Assembly (NCBI GenBank): GCA_031430315.1
Contig: JANPBI010000082.1
Span: 1 to 11,340 of the forward strand
DNA: 11,340 bases
Direction: 5' to 3'
Source of the DNA: JAJNPS01 sp031430315
Lineage (GTDB): Bacteria; Pseudomonadota; Alphaproteobacteria; Rhodobacterales; Rhodobacteraceae
Shown: positions 6,417 to 11,340 of the stretch, piece after piece
How the letters are laid out: every line of letters begins with the position of its first letter
Numbering within the stretch: the stretch's first letter is position 1
Position numbers and translations under genes: made by a program
Notes under the pieces: model-generated
Told to the model about the DNA's origin: nothing
Databases searched by the model: none
What the model saw: the letters and a program-made list of their open reading frames with translations, nothing else

Positions 6417-7017
6417 CTAATGTTTATGGTTTGCGGAAACAGTTTGTTCTAACCGCGAAACAGCCGTTTGGCCTGAGAAAACCCTTACTACGTCCACTTC
6501 GGCGCGTCGAAGCCGTCGTTTGCGACCAGCTGCCAGCGGATGTGCATGCCGCGCCGGAAGTCGATACCAACGCAGTTCACGACGTTGGTCTAGGTTGGCT
6601 TGGTGGACACTGAGGCAGTTGAGCCGTAAAGCCCAAAGAAGCCGATACCTGTTTCCGGCAGGGTCGTCAGCGGAGTTCGCGTGACGAAGGTACATGCTGC
6701 CAGAGATTCCCTCGACAGCTTTGAGGTCAGCCAGGTTCGTCCGGTTGACCTCCTTATCGCTCCTGACGTGGGCGAGGAGGGCGCGTTTGCATTTGCCGCG
6801 CATGATTGCAATGCCGTCCAAAGGCGTCGTGCCTATGGATTGCGTCCAGTTCTTCTGGTGCGTGCCGATGGCGAAACGTTTACTTCGTCTCCCGTTGGCA
6901 CCACCTGATCCAGCCGACGATGTTGACATCGCCAGTCGCACATCCATTTCGCGACTGATCGACATCGTTCGGCAAGGCGCAGACACGCGGCGGGTCGATT
7001 CTCGCGCCCATCGCAGG
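6417..7017 (-). other. Degenerate coding-like stretch, unassigned
   Basis: No single frame is convincing, but pieces on the minus strand look like real protein in different frames. One frame (about 6417-6986) contains GTTPLDGIAIMRGKCKRALL and NRTNLADLKAVEGISGSMYL. Another contains ETGIGFFGLYGSTASVSTKP, a stop, then GIDFRRGMHIRWQLVANDGF ending in DAPKWT and a double stop at about 6489-6494. This pattern fits an old pseudogene with at least one frameshift and one nonsense change, located directly downstream of the NmrA-like pseudogene on the same strand. I do not recognise the family. A chance effect of GC-rich sequence cannot be excluded. Confidence 0.3.
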
Positions 7018-7935
7018 TCAACCCTGAAATGCTTTCATACCGGCAAGGTGCTGCCGCACTGAGGTCCAGTTCATGCCGGGATACCGTGCATTGTCCAACG
7101 GCGCCAGTTGGACGTCGCCACCGAATTGGTCGCGCATGTATTGCATCCCCTGCCAGGCCGGAAAGGGTGCATCAGCCTGAGGTGCAATGCGCTTGGCCAG
7201 CCCGATCATTGCGCCAAGCATCGCCAGACTGCCGACCCAAAGCGGGCGATAGCGCTGTCCTGACACCTCGGTCAGCGTGGCTGCCATGGTGCGGACACTG
7301 ACGCTGTCGCCCGCTATCCGCAGAAGGCGCGGTGTGGTCGGGTCAAGGGCTGCCGAGGCCGTATAATCGGCCACGTTATTCTTGGTGGTGAAATCCAGCA
7401 GCTGGTCCGCGTCGTGCCAATAGAGCACCCGATGCATGCCCGGCTGGATGATCGGCATTTCTGCGCCAAGCATGTCCATGAGGGCGCCGTTGAGGATGGA
7501 GGTCACCTTGATCGAGGCCTGGTCGGCTCGGGCCATGAAAGTCCGGCGCAGATCGAAGTTGCGGTTCAGCCCGGGCTTGGTCTTGGTGAAATCCGCTGCG
7601 AAGTCTGACGGGATAAAGCGCGGAACCCCTGCGGCAACGGCCGCATCCAGCAGCACGCCCTGGCGGTCAATCACCACGTCCCCAAGCCCATTCAGAGCCG
7701 ATATCACGCAGGCGGACCCGGCCAATGCGGTTGCCATTGCCTTGAGATCGGCCGGATCGGCGGCAACGATCTCTGCCCCAAGCGCCGTCAGGGTTGCGCC
7801 GTCCGCGGCAATCATCCCCTACCGCACGATCGCCCGCACCCTCGACCCGCGTTTGATCAACGCCTTGACGATGCGCCCACCAAGATCGCCTCCTGCTCCG
7901 GCGATTGCGATGATTTGCGGCTCGTTCACTGCCAC
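7018..7935 (-). pseudogene. NmrA/isoflavone-reductase-like NAD(P)-binding protein with an in-frame amber stop
   Basis: From GTG 7935 the frame reads a Rossmann beta-alpha-beta start, QIIAIAGAGGDLGGRIVKAL, with the GxGGxxG nucleotide-binding motif at residues 13-19. It continues to AIVR and meets a TAG at codon 39 (7819-7821). The frame then stays open for 265 more codons to a normal end, including FIPSDFAADF (the typical motif of NmrA/isoflavone-reductase-like proteins), SILNGALMDML and a complete C-terminus. Total length of about 305 codons is usual for this family of NAD(P)H-dependent reductases or redox sensors. Only one lesion is visible. An ATG lies 3 bases after the amber codon (TAG GGG ATG), so reinitiation could give a 265-residue protein, but that form would lack the cofactor-binding loop. 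A recent nonsense mutation, sequencing error or amber suppression are the alternatives. AGGGG precedes the GTG start. Confidence 0.85.
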
Positions 7936-8293
7936 GGCGAAAACCCCTGAAAATGGTGCATGGCCCCAAACCGTAGCATTCGAGGAAACTGCATCACTGC
8001 ATCACACGGCGCGCGTCTGAGCAAAACGTTATTGACTGAAACTCCCCAAGTTTGCGTTCCGCGTGACGGCATTGGGCCTTCGTACTTGGCCCCGAGGTGC
8101 GGGTGAACGCATCCGCTCCGAACGTTGTCGCGGGTTCAAACGAGGAGGTAAATTTCCTGCCGAAGAGGTCGAAAAGGCCGGCCGTTACGTCCGCTAGCGT
8201 CGCTTTGGCACGCCCCGGGACTAGCCCAAGGTCATCTTGTGCTGAACAGCAGACCGCGGGAACCCCTGACCTATAGCTCAGGGGGCAACATAG
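7936..8293. other. No gene assigned
   Basis: This is the upstream side of the NmrA-like gene and should hold its promoter. A minus-strand frame covers 7994-8425 (143 codons), but its composition is irregular, it has no ribosome binding site and it overlaps the plus-strand frame at 8294. I regard it as spurious. Confidence 0.35.
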
Positions 8294-8578
8294 ATGCGCC
8301 AGATCACGGAAGTCACGACCCCGGCGACGATGGTGGTTGGCCTTGCCAAGTTCCGGCCGGTCCGGGTTGCGGCCACTTTCGATCTCGGCGAACGTTTTGT
8401 CATTGGGGCAACGTCGGGCGGTCACTACACTGTCTCAAGTCAAGTTGATCTGACAGGGCCGTTGGCACGCGTTGTCGTCACCCGTGGTCATCGCGGGGGA
8501 TCGATCGGCCTGATCAGCAATTGTTCCTGTATTAACGGCTCGTCTCGTCTTGCAGCTTCGGGGCCATCGCCCTTTTGA
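8294..8578 (+). CDS. Possible small protein, unknown
   Basis: 94 residues. The ATG is preceded by AGGGGG at about 8 bases, a good ribosome binding site. The first 60 residues (MRQITEVTTPATMVVGLAKF ... FDLGERFVIGATSGGHYTV) have a plausible composition and GC-rich third codon positions. The last 30 (SNCSCINGSSRLAASGPSPF) look like read-through of non-coding DNA, so the gene may be truncated or frameshifted near its end. No membrane segment, signal peptide or recognised family. Confidence 0.33.
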   Translation: MRQITEVTTPATMVVGLAKFRPVRVAATFDLGERFVIGATSGGHYTVSSQVDLTGPLARVVVTRGHRGGSIGLISNCSCINGSSRLAASGPSPF

Positions 8579-8735
8579 GCCAAAGTTAGCCGAGGAACGT
8601 CGCGGGAAAGTGGCTGCGACCACTTTCCACTCTTCGGAATCGGCTGATTGCGGTAAAGTGTCAATGCTGTCGGCCATGACCGACGATCTTGGCATGACCC
8701 CCAGCAGATCACAGAAACCCAGGGAGGAACTGGCA

Positions 8736-9050
8736 ATGCATGTCGTCACACGGACATACACAGGAAAGGGCGCGTCGGAACTTGGCGTGCTCCTGAGTTC
8801 TCGCAAAGCTGAAATCGAAAAACTGATGGGCGCCGTGTCGGGGTTTGTCAGCTATGAGCTGGTTCAGACGGCGGACGGTTGCTTTTCGATCACGGTCTGC
8901 AAGGACAAGGATGGCACCGACCGTAGCATGGACGTTGCCCGCGACTGGCTAAAAACGAATGCCGGCCAACTGGGCCTGGCCAAGCCAGTTGTCTCCGAGG
9001 GCAAAGCCATCATCAGTATAAGCGCCAAGGCCCCGGCCGCCGCGCATTGA
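8736..9050 (+). CDS. Small ABM-like (dimeric alpha/beta-barrel) domain protein
   Basis: 104 residues from the ATG at 8736, supported by AGGGAGGA about 8 bases upstream; the open frame extends to 8550 but without a better start. The pattern is that of a small ferredoxin-like alpha/beta-barrel subunit: a beta strand (HVVTRTYTGKG), a helix (ELGVLLSSRKAEIEKLMGAV), a strand pair (GFVSYELVQTADG, FSITVCKDKDGTD), a helix (SMDVARDWLKTNAGQLG) and a last strand (KAIISISAKA). I recall similar proteins annotated as antibiotic-biosynthesis-monooxygenase-like in Rhizobiales and Rhodobacterales. No catalytic residue can be named, so whether it is an enzyme or a binding protein is open. It appears to be monocistronic. 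Confidence 0.72.
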   Translation: MHVVTRTYTGKGASELGVLLSSRKAEIEKLMGAVSGFVSYELVQTADGCFSITVCKDKDGTDRSMDVARDWLKTNAGQLGLAKPVVSEGKAIISISAKAPAAAH

Positions 9051-9330
9051 TCGACTGGCGGGTGCGGCAACGGCCCTCGCTCGCCGCAGATAAGCCTCGC
9101 GTGGCGACGGCCTGTGGCCCAGATCGTGCCGGTCGCGCTGGACGACTGTCGGTCGGTATTTGCGATCGAGCGCACGAAAGCTCGTGATCCTGTCTTTAAA
9201 CGGAAAGAGTGCATTGATGACGAAGGTACTCGAGTGCGGACACTCTCAATGTTCCAATGGTTTCAGGAAAGCCACAGGCGCAAGTCGTCCAGACTGTCTA
9301 TGGCCACTTGGACGAATGACTCAGTCCGGA
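9051..9330. other. Intergenic stretch between convergent genes
   Basis: The 3' flanks of the ABM-like gene (plus) and the methyltransferase gene (minus) meet here. Small plus-strand frames exist, including a Cys-rich one starting at 9217, but they have no clear ribosome binding site and overlap the methyltransferase 3' end. I see no certain terminator. Confidence 0.35.
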
Positions 9331-10098
9331 TCATGCGAGGGGTTTCCGTGCCTCGACCAGAAACATGAGGCTTAGAGCCACTGGAATGGCATTTATTGGC
9401 CCCTTCACTTGAAGACCTTGTGCCCGGAAAGCCTCAGCATAGCTTCGGGTTGCCGTAAAATCCGCAATGTAGGCCACGCCTCCGGGCTTGAGGACGCGGG
9501 CGATTTCTCGGCAGGCACCCTGCCGGTCCGCCGCGCCTTCAATGTTATGAAGGCAAAGCAGGCTGAGGACCACATCGATACTGCTGTCGGCAAAGCTCAT
9601 GCATCGGGCATCCATCGTGTGTATCTGGACATTTCCGTGGAGACCGGCGGTTGTAATGCTTTTTCGCAATTCAGGTTCACTAGTGTCGGTCAAGTCTTCC
9701 GCGCGCCAGATACCCATGGCATGCACCGTGCCCTGAGGCACCAATAGGCCGGCACCGATGGTCATCAACCCACGACCCGCACCGATGTCCAGGACCGTCT
9801 CGTTACCGCGCCAAGGGTGACGGGAAAGAACCCAGTCCCGCATCCGAAGCTTTCCCCGCCAGGCGTAGAGACTCATCATGATGCCCATTGTCAGCGGTGC
9901 CAACGCGCCGACGAGGATCAGCGTCCCGCACCAAGCAACCCAGCGACTAGGAGCAGAGATAATCAATAAGGCTCCCACCGCTATTAGCAGGATTGAAATC
10001 AGGCAGAACATGCGGATAAGTTCTGGGGCGTCAGCGCCGTAGTCGATGCGGGAATCTTGCGGTTTTCTAATATTTTTCACGATATCGCTTGGCTGCAT
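9331..10098 (-). CDS. Membrane-anchored class I SAM-dependent methyltransferase
   Basis: 255 residues from the ATG at 10098; the GTG one codon upstream is possible, and GGGG lies about 8 bases before the ATG. Two hydrophobic segments near residues 31-50 and 54-79 anchor the N-terminus. A class I (Rossmann) methyltransferase domain follows: motif I VLDIGAGRG (103-111), an acidic MDAR (163-166) likely contacting the adenine, SIDVVLSLLCLHNI (174-187), and the post-motif EIARVLKPGG (199-208). It resembles the Methyltransf_11/25 type, which act on small molecules or lipids; the substrate cannot be read. One oddity: the segment after beta-2 reads VHAMGIWRAEDL, where relatives as I remember them have an acidic residue (GxDxW) that binds the SAM ribose, so one codon may be missing. 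The gene is alone on its strand. Confidence 0.85.
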   Translation of the reverse strand: MQPSDIVKNIRKPQDSRIDYGADAPELIRMFCLISILLIAVGALLIISAPSRWVAWCGTLILVGALAPLTMGIMMSLYAWRGKLRMRDWVLSRHPWRGNETVLDIGAGRGLMTIGAGLLVPQGTVHAMGIWRAEDLTDTSEPELRKSITTAGLHGNVQIHTMDARCMSFADSSIDVVLSLLCLHNIEGAADRQGACREIARVLKPGGVAYIADFTATRSYAEAFRAQGLQVKGPINAIPVALSLMFLVEARKPLA

Positions 10099-10101
10099 CA
10101 C

Positions 10102-10302
10102 AACACCCCAATAACTTCGGACACCCGCGGGAAAATAGTCTGACTAGGACAGAAATATCGCTCTAGACATCGGCCGCGCTTGCCTCGGCCATCCGAAACG
10201 TAACGCAATCCGACACATTGATCGACAAATTTTCTTCGTAGGATAATCGGCCAAGAAGGGCGACGTGCTGCCGCCTCAGTTCAAGGTGTGGCTGTGACCG
10301 AG
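10102..10302. other. Upstream region of the methyltransferase gene
   Basis: About 200 bases without a gene; it should contain the minus-strand promoter of the methyltransferase. AT-richer patches occur near 10060-10075 and 10220-10240, but no clear -35/-10 pair is recognised. Confidence 0.35.
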
Positions 10303-10500
10303 CTAATCGGCAGAGGTGTAGGCTCTAACCGGCGCTCCAAGGTCGCCAACAGCGAAGATATGTGTTTCCCCAAAAGCCGAGCCCTCCGCGATTGCAGGCG
10401 ACGGAGGAAAGGGCCGCTCGGTGAAGATGCCGCGGTCGGCATCGAAAATTGTTTCTGTGACATAGCCTCTGCGGTTGTTAAGAATGCGGTTCGGTCCCAT
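10303..10500 (-). CDS. Possible small protein, unknown
   Basis: 65 residues from the ATG at 10500, which has GAGGG about 5 bases upstream; an upstream in-frame ATG at 10527 is also possible. The peptide (MGPNRILNNRRGYVTETIFD, then RGIFTERPFPPSPAIAEGSA and FGETHIFAVGDLGAP) has a natural composition and may be a complete small protein or a fragment of a larger one. No transmembrane segment, no recognised family. Confidence 0.35.
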   Translation of the reverse strand: MGPNRILNNRRGYVTETIFDADRGIFTERPFPPSPAIAEGSAFGETHIFAVGDLGAPVRAYTSAD

Positions 10501-10707
10501 TGTCACCCTCGCAGCTGAACATGACATTCGGTATCTCGCAGGAACTGTGTGCGCACCGGCTCCGGCAACTGATAAAGTGCTGGCTGAAGCCTTTTGGTCG
10601 CTCGGGAGATTGGCTTGTATTCTCGAGATGATTGTTCGCTTTCTTTACGGTGCTTCTTGATAGAGTTGTTGCAAGCGCTGCTCCTGAGAGATGTGAAGGT
10701 TTGCCTG
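10501..10707. other. No gene assigned
   Basis: Stretch between the chaC remnant and the small ORF at 10303-10500. Only overlapping short frames without start signals are present; I see nothing certain. Confidence 0.35.
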
Positions 10708-11126
10708 TCACCCACGTCCGCAGTGGATCCTTTCGATTTCATCCGCGACGAGGTGCTGCAGGTGCCAAAGATGCGGATCGTGGATACCGGCGGTCTGTAG
10801 TGCCGCCACTGTCTTGAACAGGTATTCGGCTCCTGAGCCGATATGCCCACAGGCGCGGGCAAGGATCGCCGCGACTTCATCCAAGGGCCGCTCGGGTTGG
10901 TCCACAACGTCTGGGGGATCGGCATAAAAGCAGAGCGCTGTCAGCGGCCCATCCTCGGTCTGCAGATCGATCAGCCGCAGCGACGCGTATCCATTCGGGC
11001 CACCGATCTCGCGCCGCAGAAGCCTAACCATCAGGGCGTGCCGATCCTCGACCAGTGGGCGTTGGGCGATGCCAGTGCAAGACCCACCACGGCGCAGGGC
11101 CATCATCAGACCGGGCTGTTCGGGAC
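10708..11126 (-). pseudogene. chaC: ChaC-type gamma-glutamylcyclotransferase, 5'-truncated
   Basis: The minus-strand frame reads PEQPGLMMALRRGGSCTGIA, then LLRREIGGPNGY, PLTALCFYADPP and GHIGSGAEYLFKTVAALQTA, GIHDPHLWHLQHLV. This is the central and C-terminal part of ChaC, the cytosolic enzyme that cleaves glutathione to 5-oxoproline and Cys-Gly. The Glu of LLRRE is at the expected catalytic position. The N-terminal part of the family (about 60-70 residues with the VFGYGSL gamma-glutamyl-binding loop) is absent: at about 11110-11126 the sequence changes into the oppositely oriented serine recombinase gene. An ATG within the fragment (11106) gives an open 132-codon frame, but without the substrate-binding loop it should be inactive. 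The C-terminus is complete. Confidence 0.83.
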
Positions 11127-11340
11127 TACACTCGGAAATCCTCCGAAGAGGGACTAGAGCAGGAGTTCAACAGCCTGCATGCCCAGCGCGAGGCTTGCGA
11201 GGCCTACATCGCCAGCCAGCGGTCCGAAGGCTTTGTGCTGGTGCGCGATCTATATGACGTTGGCGGCATCTCGGGCGGGACGCTGGTACGGCCCGGCATG
11301 AAGCGGCTCATGGCGGATATCGAGGACGGGCTGGTCGATG
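11127..11340 (+). CDS. Large serine recombinase (resolvase/invertase N-terminal domain), partial
   Basis: The frame reads YTRKSSEEGLEQEFNSLHAQ, then REACEAYIASQRSEGFVLVR, DLYDVGGISGGTLVRPGMKR and LMADIEDGLVD to the window edge. This is the resolvase catalytic domain of the alphaproteobacterial large serine recombinases (pattern YARKSSEEGLEQ-FNSLDAQREACEAYI). The catalytic Ser of the RKS motif is retained within the first codons. These enzymes integrate or excise phages and mobile islands. No good start is present: the usual few residues before the motif are replaced by sequence in common with the antisense chaC fragment. The only upstream in-frame start noted is a GTG at 11055 that would translate antisense chaC. 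So either the 5' end was lost in a rearrangement or translation starts from a fused leader. The 3' part lies outside the window. Confidence 0.85.

Noticed and set aside
8268..8290. tRNA 5'-like string (ctatagctcaggggg).
   Set aside because: The sequence after it does not form the rest of a tRNA; it more likely contains the ribosome binding site of the small ORF at 8294.
7994..8425. 143-codon minus-strand frame.
   Set aside because: Irregular composition (Arg/His/Cys-rich start), no ribosome binding site, and overlap with a better-supported plus-strand frame.
9217..9372. Small Cys-rich plus-strand frame (MTKVLECGHSQCSNGF...).
   Set aside because: It overlaps the 3' end of the methyltransferase gene and lacks a clear ribosome binding site; the five Cys residues may be chance.
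1..11340. CRISPR array or long tandem repeats.
   Set aside because: Reading both strands shows no regularly spaced repeats; only short isolated inverted repeats were found.

Overview
The window (GC-rich, mostly GGAG/AGGGG-type ribosome binding sites, proteins of alphaproteobacterial type) looks like an accessory or decaying region of an alphaproteobacterium, most likely Rhodobacteraceae. This placement is inferred from protein flavour and codon use only; there is no rRNA, tRNA or other taxonomic marker. A few intact genes stand among gene and insertion-sequence remnants, separated by long stretches with no convincing gene.

Layout. 1-371: no convincing gene. 372-2663 (-): an intact fold-type I PLP-dependent arginine/lysine/ornithine decarboxylase, the largest gene. 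2664-3057: its upstream region, no gene assigned. 3058-3400 (+): a decayed 3' end of uvrA with two nonsense changes and two frameshifts. 3431-3775 (-): a small secreted protein convergent with it. 3868-4352 (-): an IS6-family transposase remnant that has lost its catalytic Glu. 4490-5440 (+): two short perfect palindromes, then three small unrecognised genes, two encoding membrane proteins. 5424-5618 (-): an IS3-type orfA remnant abutting the third small gene. 5715-5924 (-): a small unknown protein. 5925-7017: no intact gene, but a strong hairpin terminator at 6303-6331 and a degenerate coding-like stretch. 7018-7935 (-): an NmrA/isoflavone-reductase-like gene complete except for one in-frame amber codon. 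8294-8578 (+): a possible small gene. 8736-9050 (+): a small protein resembling the ABM-like dimeric alpha/beta-barrel family. 9331-10098 (-): a methyltransferase with a membrane-anchor N-terminus. 10303-10500 (-): a weak small ORF. 10708-11126 (-): a ChaC (gamma-glutamylcyclotransferase) gene without its 5' end, joined head-to-head to the start of a large serine recombinase gene that runs off the right edge.

How the genes work together: I see no multi-gene pathway. The decarboxylase would support acid resistance or polyamine supply alone; no antiporter is beside it. The small-gene cluster at 4718-5440 is the best candidate for an undescribed unit: the genes are closely packed, two or three have clear ribosome binding sites, and palindromes lie upstream. 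The remnants (uvrA, IS6, IS3, chaC, nmrA-like) and the recombinase suggest repeated insertion, recombination and decay.
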